A DNA stretch of 64,000 bases from Cryptomeria japonica (taxonomy: Eukaryota; Streptophyta; Pinopsida; Cupressales; Cupressaceae): contig NC_081407.1 in the NCBI RefSeq assembly GCF_030272615.1, forward strand, positions 440,599,213-440,663,212. Direction: 5' to 3'. The stretch's first letter is position 1, and every line of letters starts with the position of its first letter. Shown here piece by piece: positions 23,821-37,259 of the stretch. A program made the position numbers and the translations under genes. The notes below the pieces were generated by a model. The model made no database searches. It had not been told where the DNA came from and saw only the letters and a list, made by a program, of their open reading frames with translations.

Positions 23821-25580
23821 TGGTTTGTTTTGTGTCAATCCCTACTCCTGTATTTGATGGTTCAAATTTTCTTGTTTGGTGTTGTAGGATGGAAGTATAC
23901 CTATCCTCTTTAGGGTTTGATGTGTGGATGTCGGTTGTGAATGGCTTCCCTAGTAAAGTGAGTCCTCCCATCGATTCAGATGTAGAAAGAAGAAACTGGT
24001 GTAATGATATAGCAATGAAGACTATACTATGTGGGTTATCAGATGATGTTTCCTCACAAGTAGACAGGTGTAGATCGACAAAAAGCTTATGGGACAGATT
24101 GAAGAAGCTCTATGGAAATGAGCCTACCACTACAGAACTGGTTGGTGAAGACAAGATGATAAATGCAACTCATGTATCTACAAATGATGAAAGCAGATCT
24201 ATTAGAAGCAACAACAATGATGAAGAAGGAACCCACCTCTTCATGGCCCAAGATTCATAGGATGAAAGGCACACATCTGAGAATGATCATGCAGGTCATT
24301 CCTACCGACAAGATGTGTTTGGCAGTGATAGTGAAGATGAAGAAGAAGATGAAGCTGAAGTTGATCTTGAAGGAGAACTTGTAAGTGTACTCGAAGAACT
24401 TAGTAGAGTGAGGAATGAATACAAGCTATTCAAGAATGTTGTTGTTGTGGAACAAAACTGGCTAATCAAATGCCTTGAAGAATTTGAGAAATGTATCTCA
24501 GAATTGAAGACTCAACAAGGAGACACCAATGAGTGTCAGTGTAATGATCTAGCATCTGAGCTAGAGGCCAAGGATAGAGAATATCAACAGCTAGTAGGAG
24601 ATATGGAGTCTCTGAAATGACCTTGAGAAATGTCAAGATGAGTTCAAGGTGAGAATTCGGTTTGATGGCAGTAGTGATGCCTTGGACAAGATGCTAAAGA
24701 AACAAAAGCATTCCAAGGATACCAGAGGCTTAGGATGTGGTATTGGTGAGTGCTCTACAAGAATGGAGACCTCCCACAAAGATATTAAATATGTCTCCTC
24801 AAATGGAAATGGCAAGGGTAAGACCTTCACAGTTAGAGATGCTCCCCGAAAAAAGGTTGATCTAACCATAATCGGTGAAGACATGAAGCTAAGGATGAAG
24901 ACCGATGTTGCAAGGAGCAATAATACAGATCCTAAAGGAAAAGGGAAGATGGGAGAAGGAAGCTTCACTGAAAGAAAGAGCATGAGAAGAAAACAAAGAA
25001 GACCTCCTACCGGTAGAAGACAAGGAGATTCTACCTCCCACAAGACAATGCAAGTGTGGGAAGAGAAGAGATAGTATGGAAGAGCTGCAAAACATGGACA
25101 ATCCAAGATCCATCCCTAGAGAAGCAGAAATGGAAATACTAAACCAGTAAGATCTCCTCATGCATGGAAGAATAAATTTGTAAGCCATATGCCATCATTT
25201 ATTGGTTACTTCTTCTCTTGCAAATATTATGGTCATAGGGCAGATGAATGCATAAAAAGATCTAGAAATAAGAATGTAGTCTCTCTAAGATATAATGCTT
25301 ATGGCCATAGTATGTCAAGAACATGCATAGATATTCTCCTATGCATAATAAGAAGATTCCATTTGATGCCTCAAGAAATGGAAATTATGTATGTTACAAT
25401 TGCAATGGATTTGGGCATAGAAGTCATGAATGCAGGAACAAGAAAGTTCAGTCACATGACAATCGATATAGCAGCTATGCTTAACATGAAAATGAGTATA
25501 GACCATATGAGAGACAAAATGTTGCATGGAACAAGAGGAGAAGTGTTCCTACGCATTCAAGGAATCCATGGAGACCGGTA
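23821..25580 (+). pseudogene. gag polyprotein remnant of copia element 1
   Basis: The start is probably the ATG at 23820-23822 (MVCFVSIPTPVFDGSNF). Residues FDGSNFLVWCCRMEVYL, ...SLWDRLKKLYG mark the UBN2-type capsid domain of copia gag. After TAG at 24258, acidic sequence (SEDEEEDEAEVDLEGEL) and a coiled-coil stretch continue in another frame (24315-24620). A basic linker follows to 25074. Two or three zinc-knuckle remnants appear near 25205-25240 (CKYYGHRADEC) and, in a shifted frame, near 25390-25440 (CYNCNGFGHRSHEC). Frameshifts and stops break the product. After the knuckles there is no pol, and bases 25860-27190 are non-coding. Confidence 0.7.
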
Positions 25581-27189
25581 GCTGGCTATAATGGCTTAAT
25601 CAGAAAAGGAGGAGCAAACCGATATATTAGAAGGTCCTCCAATTATCCATTTGACATGAACATTGTTTGCTTCGACAACAACGTCTCTGGTCATAATTTT
25701 GAATCCGGTAGAGAAAGGACATATCAACAAAAGAAAGTAAGACCTGCTCCCAAGACTACAAATGGGAAGAAGAAAGAGATTAAGAAGGTATGGAAGAAGA
25801 AGCAAGAAGATGCAACCATGGACTGACACTGTGCATCCAATGCACATATGATATCTCCTAAGGCTTAAAGGAGATGCAGGACCTTAGGGGGAGTAGTACA
25901 CTGACCATTCATTCACCCCCTTAGTGGAAGAGGACACATGGAAGAATAGGTTGCTGTCGATATAAAGGAAGGAAATGAGATGGCAAGTGTGTGTAGTGGT
26001 TGCCTTGGCTACACATCTACAGATAAGAGATGGATCACTACTGCATGTGTCAATGGATGGAAAATTTGCAATTGGGATCATATTCAAATTGATACAAGAA
26101 GACAGGAGTTAGAGGAAGGTGCTCTAATAGAGATGATGGACCGGTGCAGGAAACCGGTATGTGCAGTATGTTATTGACATGTATACCAACCGGTATCTGT
26201 AGTTATGTAAGACAATGAAGTCCAGGATCATTACATTAACTCAAGTTGCATGGATTAAAGTAATTATGTCTCAGGTGGTGTTGAAAAAGACCCGAATGAC
26301 ATATGATGGCCCGACAGTTGATCATGTATGCATGCATGTTTTTGGGATAACCGGTTTGATATATGGCATGATAATGATATAATATGGTATTGTGTACATC
26401 AAGGTTCATGTCATATGCTGTGATGGATTTTGTGGAGCTGATAGAGCATCAGATTGATCATATATGCACAACTCAACCAGTATAAGGGGTAGTTTGGCTC
26501 CGGTTTAGAACCTAACATGCAAGTGAGGACCTGAGATCTATGACTCAGGGGGAGTTGACAACCATGTTTCCTAATTTGTATCAGACTTGTTGGACATAGG
26601 GAGAGTGAAAGTATCTATGGTTGTACCGATATGATTGTGTTTATGGAAGTGTTAGGGGCTATGAGATATTTCAATGCCTATTCAATTGAAATCACAATTG
26701 GACCACTAGGAGTGTTTCTTGCAAAGAGGGAGAGTTACCTACATAAGAGAATATGTATTTGGTATAAGAAGAGATAAAATCAGTATCAGTGTTAGCTTCA
26801 ACACTTGATATCAACAAATTGGGGTCAGAATGGCTTTTGTATATCAAAGAGAGATGATGTAGTCTGACCAGAAGGTATGTTGTATTCACTGACACATGTG
26901 CCTTCAATTGGTTTCAAACTTGTATATGCATGTGTTTTTGATTTGCATATACGCTTGGTTGTTGTGCAAATTGGTGTCATTTGGTGGTTGAGCTCTCCAT
27001 CTCAAGTGTTGTGAATTGAGAGGATGCAATATATGATGGTCAATAGAGGAGAAGCATCCAGTAGAGAAAAGTGTTAGTGACCAGTTGACAAGGAGGAGAG
27101 AAATCTTGTCAGTGCCCTTTGCCATTGTTGTCAAAGGGGGAGATAGATTATGTAGTATGTCAGATGCTACATGTGTTGACATCAATGCC

Positions 27190-27201
27190 AAAGGGGTAGA
27201 T
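27190..27201 (+). promoter_or_regulatory. polypurine tract of copia element 1
   Basis: AAAGGGGTAGAT immediately precedes the TGTTGG start of the 3' LTR. It primes plus-strand synthesis. One T interrupts the purine run. Confidence 0.75.
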
Positions 27202-29593
27202 TGTTGGCATTGTATTGTCATTGATTTCAACCGGTATGGGATGGCAACCAGTATGGGAGATTGATGAGTAGTGTTGTCATTGATGAATACCAGAAATGGT
27301 GCCATTGATGTCAACTAGCATAGCAAGTCACTGGTAAGGAAGAACAAGTCATCTAGCATAATGGCCATTGGAGTCATCGGTACACAAGTTAGTGTTGACT
27401 TGTGTTGAAGACATAAGGACTGTAGATCAGTAAGTGACATGTTGGTAGTACATAGTTGCCAACCAACAAAAGAGCAAGATGTTGGGTTGTTGGTTGCGAT
27501 GAAGAGGGGAATGTTGCAGAAATTACATCAACACTGGAAGTGAAGTATGTGCAAGCCACCGATATGTTCTATGGATGTGAATCAATAGGACTCCCACTGG
27601 ATAAAGATGTAGTCACCATATGAAGAGATGACTAATAGTGAATGTGCCCAATCAGATCACATGTGGCTATTTGAAGATATGCATGCTATAAAAGGGAAGC
27701 CACATTGGTGCAATGCAGGATGTAGATGACAAGGATCCACTCCCATCGGTAAGTGGAGCTTATCTCCTATTATGAATGGAATGCATCATAATCTTCCAAG
27801 ATAAGACAAAAGAGTATAAGGCAGGTGATTGAAGGCTCACAGCGGATGAATTGGTGAAACACTAAGTTTCCTTAGGTGCATGAGATCATAGATATGCACC
27901 AGATCAGCCAGGTAGACATGGTGAGTTGTCGGTATAGAGAAGGAAGGATATGTTTGTCACTTTGAAAAACATGATAATTGCATAATTGATCTAGTGGTGA
28001 AGAAAGGTGTTGCCACATATGCAGATAGATGGAGTGTGTTGAAGATTGATGACATGATATCATCAAGGTGGTTGTTGGTAAGTATGTCCACCAGTAATGC
28101 TGACAAGGTGTAGAAGTGAAAGGCTCCCATCTATTGAAGATGTGCAAAAGGTAGGTTAGCAAGTGTGTTGATCGGTTTAGGTGCTCCACCGGAAGAGAAA
28201 CAGAATGCAAGGTTGAAGATAGACGGATTAGGGTATAACCGATAGGGTTTGTGAACCGATAGATGAACTCAGTTGTGTTGTTGGTTGGTGATTTGATTTG
28301 GACCAACACAAAAGACCTAGTGGAATTGGATCTCGACAAAGACACCACGTGAAGGCGAAGTGGCATGCATGCACAGGTCGGTGAAAGTGTTGTCGGTGAG
28401 GTAGGTGGTGACTGGTCGACATTAATGTTGATAACATGTTTCACGGGTCGAGAGCAGGAGAGTGCTACTCGAGACTGATCAAAGGATATAGATCTTATCT
28501 GATGACTTCATGATCAAGGCTGAGTGTCCAAGTGTTGATTAGGGTAGGTGAAGCTATCTGAGTGATCACTTCATAGGTGTTTGACAAGTGTAGACCAAAG
28601 GAGGTGTCATGATTGCCAAATAGGGAAAGCGTGTTCTGAATGCAACAAGATTGGCAGAGTATAATTGATCCATTACAAATGGTCGATATGTGGAAGGAGA
28701 TATGATTGGATTTGGTCTACCTCGAGGTCGATGAAGAAACCCTAGCGAGCCAGAAGTTTGAATGTCGGTCATGGTGGGAAAACTCAAGTATAAATATGTG
28801 GACTCATGACAAAAGGATAATGATGTTACAGGTCGAGTGATGAAGGATAGAGAGTGAAAGAGCAACAAAGAGTCAACCAGTCAGAGAGTTCACTAAGATC
28901 ATGATGACTATGTGCTCAAGAGAGAACCAGTGAAAAGAGTGCAATCGATAGGGGTAAAGCAATCAACAAACTGTCATTGAGCCTGATAGTGGTGTGAACT
29001 TGTGAGCAAGTGAAGTAACCGGTAAAGGAACAAGAGAAGAGTGATCCTGCAGAGAAGAAACAAAGAATATTAGAGCAGGGGTTAAACCGGAAAGTAAAGT
29101 GACCGGCAAGATATAAAGCAATAATGTGCAGAGAGCAGTGTACCAACAAATAAGAGGTAGATGCTGAACCAGTAAGGTTGTAGCAAAGAAGAAAGATTGC
29201 AGAGGTTACATAACTCATTTGTAACTGGGAGATTAATTTTGTATTGATTATATGATATTATAATCACTGAGTTGGAGCTTGGTGTAGGGGTTGGTGCTCC
29301 TTGGGTTGGTGCCCTAAATGTTGTAGCTGAAGTTTTCATTGTGAGGCTGGATTGGAGCAGTAGTTTCCAACTACATTTCTCACCAAGGTTTTTCCCATCT
29401 TGGATTTTCCTCGTACATCTGGTGTTATGTGATGTATCTTTTATGTGTGGTGGCACTTGTGTTATCCTCCCATCTGACCAGTATGTTTGCTTTATGTTAG
29501 ATTTGTTAACCAATATACACACATAGGATAGAAAATTGAAAAGTTTGGAAACCACTAATTCACCCCCCTCTCAGTGGCATCTTTTGTTCAACA
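27202..29593 (+). repeat. 3' LTR of copia element 1 (2392 bp)
   Basis: It starts TGTTGGCATTGTATTG and ends TTCAACA. It is similar to the 5' LTR over its whole length, with many point differences and a few small indels. The divergence is clearly greater than between the LTRs of element 2, so this insertion is the older of the two. Confidence 0.88.
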
Positions 29594-31619
29594 ATGGGAA
29601 CCAACAGTCTACAAGACCATTTGTCAACCCATTCTTGTGATTCACATTCTTCCCACAAAAAATGCATACATGAAGAGAAAAAACATACAATCTATCTAGC
29701 ATAAATTACTGGTGAACTTGCATTTGAACTTTGAAATGAGTGCATGTCACTGGATCCTACAACTGCACAACAATCTCGATAGTTTTCAATGTCAGATTCA
29801 GTGATCAACCAAAAATATCTATGAACCATTGAGGTACATGCATTACCTAGTCCCATTGTAGAGTTACACCATCACATAATTGTTGCTACATTTTTCAACT
29901 CAACACCACCTTCGTACTTCAATTCTTCTCTAGCTAGGGCTCTTTTTATGCATGCTTCTACACCATTGTGCTCTCCCTTTCCATGTCTAGCCTCAGTGAA
30001 ATTCCAAAAATGTTGTACACCAATTGTCACATGCATCCTACTCAACCAATAGAACATCCTTGTATTTTTGAATTGCGAGGTATAATTATCTGACCATATT
30101 ATGTGTTTCTTGTATTGTATGTTCCTTTCCCTTAAACTATCAAAGAAAAATTTAAAGCATCCTTGCACAAACTCTGGTGAATATGTACAATCATCACTTA
30201 TGTAGAAGTGATACTCTCTCACAACATTTCTATCCTCCTCTATGCTATCATATACATACATGAATGCTATGTGTACAAAACTAGAAACTTGTGTAGAATG
30301 GTAATACATAGATTGCACTTCATTTTGAGGTTGTACTGTATAATTTTCAGAAAAATCAACTATAGAGATAATGGTACCGAGAGGAAATATGTTTTTGCAT
30401 TACTTGAATTGCTCATCTAACCACCAATCTCTATGTGTATGCATTATATACTCCTAAACTAGTTTCTCTTTAAACGTTCACATAAAGTCAGCTATACATA
30501 TATCATTTTTCACTAACTCACATCTCTTCAATTCTTTTCCATCTTTAACCCCATATGTCACTATTTTGTCCTTTCCAAAAGATACGAGTTTCTTACCAAT
30601 TTTATGTGTGCTATCCAAATGTAGACATCTTGGCAAATGTTGCAAACCACCACATGTAGCACAAGAACCTTTCAAACACATCATCTTATAATAAATGCAA
30701 CCATCATCTCTTTTACATAACACACTTGAAATAAATTCTCTTGGTGACTTAGGAGGTGGTTTTATATTGCATTCCTGCAAAACATCATTAGCGTGCAAAG
30801 TACAACATATATGACGATACATATCATAGTGCATGGAAAATTCAATAAGCATCTTACAACAACACGTGGTGCATACAAGATTAATCTTAACATAAAAAAG
30901 GTTTTGCCATTTCAAAAAATCTTTGACTAATTCTTATTTGAGGAAAATTTTGTTTGAGTCACATCCAAATAGTGTTTGGCATGTGGCTCGCGATTTCTAG
31001 ATCCAATTTGCCTTCTAAGAACATCTATTTGGTTAGGCGAAACCCTTGTGTTGTCATGCCAAAAAGTTTCAATTAATGTTATTAGTGCATCAACAACAAT
31101 CTTGTCTTTGCATGGTAGTCTACCCGAGAATGTCCAAAGAGAATTATTGTTAGGATCCTCTATTTTCTCCCGCCTATCTAATGCTTTACGTAATTTTATT
31201 CTACTTATGTTTAATGACTTACTTGTTTTTCTTATCAAACAATATTTTTATTATTTTCTTTCTCATTATGGTTGATGTAATAACACGTCAAGTAACATTA
31301 GAATCTTTAGTACGTTATTTTGAACCATTAGCTTGATATGCATCAAATATATTTCTCACAATAGTTCTCTCGCTATTACTTTCGGATGATCTTGGGCCTA
31401 GAATTTTCATTGTCTCTCTAAAATTCAATTTTTTAATCATTTCAACAATTAATTGACATCTTGCAGTTTGATTTAAGTTTTCAAAATAGTTTTGCCATAT
31501 TATTTTAACCATTCTCCTACAAGTTCGTTCATTCATTTTATCGGGCATTGGCTTCAAAATATGCTCATCGATGTCAATTAGATACTTTGGTTTCCTACGA
31601 ATGATTCTAGGAGGTGTTA
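29594..31619 (-). pseudogene. DDE-like transposase, central and catalytic part
   Basis: Collinear minus-strand blocks: 31619 to about 31279 (TPPRIIRRKPKYL...), 31238-30927 (WHDNTRVSPNQIDVLRRQIG), 30915-30478 (CLKGSCATCGGLQHLPRCLH, a cysteine-rich zinc-binding region), then 30410-29872. The last holds a probable catalytic triad: Asp in IISIVDFSENYT (codon at 30355-30357), Asp in HIIWSDNYTSQFKN (near 30090) and Glu in NFTEARHGKGEHNG (near 29985). Order and spacing fit an RNase H-fold DDE nuclease that cuts and joins transposon ends. I recall similar uncharacterised proteins in bryophytes and animals but cannot name the superfamily. TAA, TGA and frameshifts (for example near 31240 and 30925) inactivate it. 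Confidence 0.65.
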
Positions 31620-32671
31620 AATTTTGGTATGGTTTTGTCATTTATGTCAACACCTACTAATACACCTACTTTGAAGATCCAGCAACATTCTCCGGCAAGC
31701 AAGTAAACTGTGCAACAGTTACTGGTATATGGTTCACCGGCAGGATATAATGTTCACCGGTACCTGGAATGATATGGAAGACACTTGGTAATGTCGAAGA
31801 CATTGTGTGGACACTTTGTTTTGAAGAATTAATCATTGGTATATTCATATTTGCATATTTTCCTTTACCGACAAATAGGTCCAGGTTATCTAGGGTTACA
31901 CCGGCAGGTTTATCTTTTCCAGATCAGCATGGCACGCTATGGAGATGATTTATTATTGTTGTAAATGCATTAAGACAACATGTTTAATTGGTTATTGCAT
32001 TGCATATTATATTGTTTGTAAAATGATTTTATTTTAATATCTTGTAGAGCCGACCTACTAAAATTGGTCTTAGGGTATGGTATAAATGTAAGATCTTATT
32101 TGTAAGATCAAGTGTGGAATGTGAAAAAGAATTAAGTGAAGGCATATGCGAGAGATATACATGAAGACATCATTTGAAGGTGAAGTTAGGTTTTTGTAGA
32201 AGCATATCGACATTACACCGGTACTGAATCCAGCATATGAAGATGCTATTTTGTGCAGTACATTCTTATTGGATTTAACCATCCAACTATAGTCAGTGTG
32301 ACTCCCATTTTGTGATTGAGCAGTGAGCTCTAAGATGTTGGCCTTTCTACATGTGCAGACCCCATTTATGTACACTTACTATCTATAGTAGTATCATCTG
32401 ATTGTGGGTAAGGTTTCCCACCGTGGTTTTTCCCCTTACAGGGTTTCCACATACAAATATTGGTGTCATGTGTTGTGGATGACTTTATGTTTATGTTTCA
32501 TGCATTAATCTTTACCGGTATAGCAATTTACTGTTAACACTGTCTACCGACATACTTAACTGGTTTACCAGTATTAAGCATTAAGTTGGTTAATTTGTTT
32601 TTGGTTTGAATTTATTAGACAACTGATTCACCCCCCCCCCCCCCCCTCTCAGTTGTCTCTGGGACCTAACA
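31615..32671 (+). repeat. 5' LTR of copia element 2 (about 1057 bp)
   Basis: It ends CTAACA and has a TATA candidate TATAAAT at 32081-32087 (also at 37727-37733 in the 3' copy). A C-homopolymer near 32631-32646 is about eight bases longer than in the 3' LTR, which explains most of the length difference. Confidence 0.9.
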
Positions 32672-32673
32672 AT

Positions 32674-32685
32674 TGGTATCAGAGC
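32674..32685 (+). promoter_or_regulatory. primer-binding site of copia element 2
   Basis: TGGTATCAGAGC, two bases downstream of the LTR, complementary to initiator tRNA-Met. Identical to the site in element 1. Confidence 0.92.
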
Positions 32686-32727
32686 CTAGTCCCCTTTTGC
32701 AGAAGTTTAATAGCTTGAGGAGATCCA

Positions 32728-35700
32728 ATGTCTACTAATTACTTCAGGAAGGACAGTCCTAAACTTGATGGAACCAACTATGGGATATGGAAGATCAGAA
32801 TGGAGACACATCTGAATTGCATTGACAAAGACATCTGGGAAGTTACTAAGAATGGTTATACTACTGCTGTAGCTGGTCAGATTGCTCCAACTACCTTAGC
32901 TAAAGATGAAGAGAATGATTGCAAAGCAAGAGAAACACTTTTGAGCGCATTATCAGATCAACAAATCATGGGATTATCAGATAGGTCTACTGCTAAAGCT
33001 ATTTGGGATCACTTGGAAACACTGAATGAAGGAGAATCCATAGTCAAAATTGCAAAACTTGAAAGCTTCCGAGTCACGTATGAACATCTGAAAATGGAAG
33101 AAGATGAAAGGATTTCTACTTTTATGGAAAGAGTAAATGAAATTGTTTTGGGTATCAAATGTTGTGGAGGAACCCTGAGTGAGGATGAAATTGTTTCAAA
33201 AATCTTAAGAGGTTTGCCACCAGCATATAAAATGAAGGTTACTGCTATAAATGAGTTGAGAGCAATGCCTAATACATCAGTAACTAGGGATACATTGATT
33301 GGAAAACTTTTAGCTTTTGAAATTGAGGAATTTGGTCCTATTGCTACTATCAAGACTGATTTGGCCTTTAAAGCATCAACATCATCTACTCCATCATTTG
33401 ACAAATCAGACTGGAGAGCCTTTTATGCAAGAGAACTTGAAGAATCCAGAAGGGAGAATGAAGAGCTTGAAGAACTTGAAGCACTGTTTGCAAGGAAAAT
33501 GCCAAAAGGTCCAATTGGAAGTAAGTATGAAGGTAAAGTACCCTTTAAATGTTTTAACTGCAATAAGATTGGTCATATGGCTTCAAGATGCCTTGATAGA
33601 CATGCTAGACTAAGAGAAGAAGCTAGAAGAACATACAAGCCTAATCCTGAATATCAAAGATACAGATTTAAGAAGAACAAAGATAAATCTTGTTACATTG
33701 TTGATGAAGGTGTGACTGATGATTCTGATGAGGATCTAGCAGACAATGGATGGGTTTTTGTTGCTATAACAGAAGATCAACCGGCACCTACTGCTCAACC
33801 TGTACAACAAGCCCTAGCAGCTAAAGTTGAAGAAAAGGATGAATGGATTATTGACTCAGGATGCTCACATCATATGATTGGAGATAAAGGTAAATTCTTG
33901 AACTTTCAAGAATACAATGGAGGTTTAGTAAGATTTGGAGATGACAAAGCCTATTCAATCAAAGGTAAGGGTTCAATATCTCTTGATGGTAAGAATAACA
34001 CTGAAAATGTCTACTATGTTGAAGGATTAAAGCATAATCTTTTAAGTGTTGGTCAATTAGTTGAGAAGGGATTTCAGTTACAATTTAAAAATGGAAAATG
34101 TAAAATCATGAATAGAACTGGTTTGGAAATTGCCACCGATAATTAGACTAGAGGCAATATCTTTCATTTGAATAACAGTGAAAAGACATGCTTAATTGCA
34201 CATATAGATGAAAGTTGGTTATGGCATAAGAGACTATGTCATGTAAACTTTCATTGCATGGTAAAAATCAGTACTTCTAAGGTAGTTAGAGATCTACCTA
34301 AAATTGTGAAACCTCAGAATACAATTTGGAAGGAATGTCAATTTGGAAAACAAGTTAGAGCTAGTTTCAAAAGTATTCCAAAAAAATCCAATAATGCTCT
34401 TGATTTAATTCACACTGATTTATGTGGTCCAGCTAGAACTAGAAGCTTACAAGGTGATAGATATTTCATGCTAATTATTGATGATTATTCTAGAATGTGT
34501 TGGGTTACTTTTCTCAGAGAGAAATCAGAAGCACTTGGAAAGTTCAAACTATTCAAAGCAATGGTTGAAAATGAAACCGGTAAGAAAATCAAATGTTTAA
34601 GATCAGATCAAGGAGGAGAATTCACATCTAAGGACTTTAATACGTTCTGTGAAGTGAATGGAATCAGAAGATAGTTATCAGCACCTTGAACACCACAACA
34701 AAATGGAGTTGTTGAAAGGAAAAACAGAACTATCTTGGATGCAGCTAGAAGTATGTTATCAGAAGAAAATCTACCACATGTATATTGGAGAGAGGCAGTT
34801 AGCACTGATGTCTATACATTCAACAAAGTTCACATCAAAGGTGAAACCGGTAAGACCCCTCATGAACTATGGTTTGGTAAAACTCCTACTCTTAAGTATT
34901 TCAGAATTTTTGGAAGTAAATGTTATATTAGAAGAGATGAGTATATTGGAAAATTTGATCCTAGAAGTGATGAAGGAATATTTCTTGGTTATTCATCAAA
35001 GAGAAAGGCATATAGATGTTTCAATAAGAGATTGCAGAAAATTGTTGAGAGTACAAATGTAAAGATTGATGAACAATTCAGAGGAACTTCAAGGTATATA
35101 GACTCTGAACTGGTAACAGAAATTGTGACAAATGAACCTATATTGAATCCACTGGTACAGAATGAAGATCCAGTTACCCCGGTATCATCAAAAGATTCCA
35201 CAATAATCGAAGAACAACAACAAACTAAGACACCCCGGTATGTAAGATTGAATCATTCTAAAGATCAGATAATTGGAAACAAATTTAAAGGAGTTATGAC
35301 AAGAGGAAGATTGGCAAATGAAGAGGTATGTCTTATTTCTCAAATTGAACCATCATCTATCAATGAGGCATGTGAAGATAAATTTTGGATTAAAGCTATT
35401 GAAGAAGAATTAGGACAAATTGAGAAAAATAATACTTGGACATTAGTTCCTCGGCCTAAAGATAAAAATGTAATTGGAACTAAATGGGTATTTAGAAAAA
35501 AACTTAATGAAGATGGTAAGGTTGTCAGAAATAAAGCAAGACTAGTGTGTAAGGGATATTCTCAGAAAGAAGGAGTTGATTACAATGAAACCTTTGCACC
35601 GGTAGCCAGATTTGAGGCAGTTAGATTATTCTTGGCTTTTGTAGCTCACAAAGATTACAAAGTTTATCAAATGGATATTAAATGTGCATTTTTGAATGGA

Positions 35701-36881
35701 GATCTTGAAGAGGAAGTATATATTGAATAGCCGGATGGATTTTCTTTGACAGATGACAATGATATGGTTTGCAGGTTTAGAAAAGCTCTGTATGGACTGA
35801 AACAAGCCCCAAGAGCTTGGTATGCAAGGTTAGATAAGTATCTTTTGAAGATTGGTTTTACTAAAGGAAATGCAGATAGCAATTTATACTACAAAATAAC
35901 TAATGGTGACATCTTGATTATTGAAGTATTTGTTGATGATATAATCTTTGGAGGAGAAGATGGATTATGTAAGGAATTTTCTCTTGAAATGCAACAAGAA
36001 TTTGAAATGTCTATGATTGGAGAAATAAAATTCTTTTTAGGTTTGCAGATTTCTCAGACTGATAAAGGTATATTTTTTAGTCAATCCAAGTACTTGAAAG
36101 AATTACTAAAGAAATTTGGGATGGAGAACTCTAAACTGGTAAGCACACCTATGACTACAAATGACAAATTATCTCAAAGGGATGAATCTACACCTGTTAA
36201 TCCAACTAGATACAAATCTATGATAGGAGGTTTACTGTATTTGACACAAACCAGACCTGATATCATGAATGAAGTATGTATTGTTTCTAGATTTCAAAGT
36301 AATCCTAGGGAAAATCATGAATCAACAGTAAAAAGGATTTTCCGGTACTTACAAGGCACAACAAATCTTGGATTATGGTATCCTAAAGATGAAAATTTTG
36401 ATCTATGTGCATACACAGATGCAAATTGGGCAGGAGATATAGATGATAAAAAAGCACCACTGGAGGAGCATTCTTTCTTGGAAAGAGATTAGTTTCTTGG
36501 TTGAGTAAGAAACAGAGTTATACATCTTTATCAACAACAGAATCAGAATATGTTGCAGTAGCAACTAACTGTATACAGGTATTATGGCTTAAGCAAATGT
36601 TGAAAGACATAAAAGTAAAGTGCAAGGAACCTATTACTATATACTATGATAACACTACAACAATTGATATATCTAAAAATCTGGTATTACATTCTAAAAC
36701 AAAACATGTTTCTATCAAACTGAATTTTCTAAGGGAAAAAGTTGAAGAAAAGGAGATAAAAATGGTTTATGTGAATACTAAAGAACAACTTGCAGATATT
36801 TTTACAAAACCTTTGCCTAAGGAGACTTTTGAATATCTCAGAGATCAGCTTGGAGTCATACCACCACCGGTAGAGACTTAG
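32728..36881 (+). pseudogene. copia gag-pol polyprotein with four stops and one frameshift
   Basis: It opens at ATG 32728. Domains in order: UBN2 gag (residues about 1-230), CCHC knuckle CFNCNKIGHMASRC from residue 275, aspartic protease DSG at residue 376, integrase with the His/Cys finger (WHKRLCHVNF near 34220) and catalytic HTDLCGP and RSDQGGEF, reverse transcriptase with KALYGLKQAPRAWYARLD and FVDDIIFG (near 35930), and RNase H with DANWAGD and TESEY. Stops lie at 34144, 34672, 34687 and 35728. Each fits a C-to-T change (three CAG, one CGA). A one-base loss near 36455 shifts RNase H into the next frame, which runs to 36881. The domain order (integrase before reverse transcriptase) is diagnostic for Ty1/copia. 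Several AGGGGGAG motifs lie between the stop and the 3' LTR. Confidence 0.95.
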
Positions 36882-37246
36882 ACAGTTGATGATTGTCATC
36901 AACCGACAGAATTAAATGGACAAATCTTTTATTCCGGTATTTGATGAGGAAGCTACTTCTCAGGGGGAGTAGTTGGTATATTGAATTGGTTGGTATTTTG
37001 TATGAACTTGACTTTTTGTGACTTTGGCATTTGATGTCAAAGGGGGAGAGATATCTATGGAAAAACACATTATCTTTTTGGGGAGAGATTTTGAAAAACA
37101 CATTTAAGGAGAGATTGCTATTGAAAATAATCTTTGGATAAACACATGTTACTCCCAGGGGGAGAAATGGAGATTGTTGGTTTTTGTATTTGACATTTCT
37201 ATTTTGGCACTTTGATGGTTTTTCCATCTTGTGTTGCCATCAATGC

Positions 37247-37259
37247 CAAAGGGGGAGAT
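37247..37259 (+). promoter_or_regulatory. polypurine tract of copia element 2
   Basis: AAAGGGGGAGAT directly precedes the 3' LTR. Similar purine runs upstream (near 36961, 37038 and 37152) may be additional tracts or decayed duplicates. Confidence 0.88.

Larger units (their letters stand above)
21336..29593 (+). mobile_element. copia-type LTR retrotransposon 1, gag-only (non-autonomous)
   Basis: Long LTRs (21336-23747 and 27202-29593) flank a 3.45-kb interior with a primer-binding site, gag remnants and a polypurine tract. I found no protease, integrase, reverse transcriptase or RNase H. The 5-bp target duplication ATGGG is intact on both sides (21331-21335, 29594-29598). This is the layout of gag-only derivatives (TR-GAG or BARE-2-like) that depend on a partner's pol proteins. 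LTR ends and primer site resemble those of element 2 in this window, a possible relative of the helper. The insertion splits the minus-strand transposase gene. Confidence 0.88.

Noticed and set aside
32070-32375. 101-codon minus-strand frame
   Set aside because: It is inside the LTR of copia element 2, and a diverged counterpart occurs at 37716-37928. No protein features.
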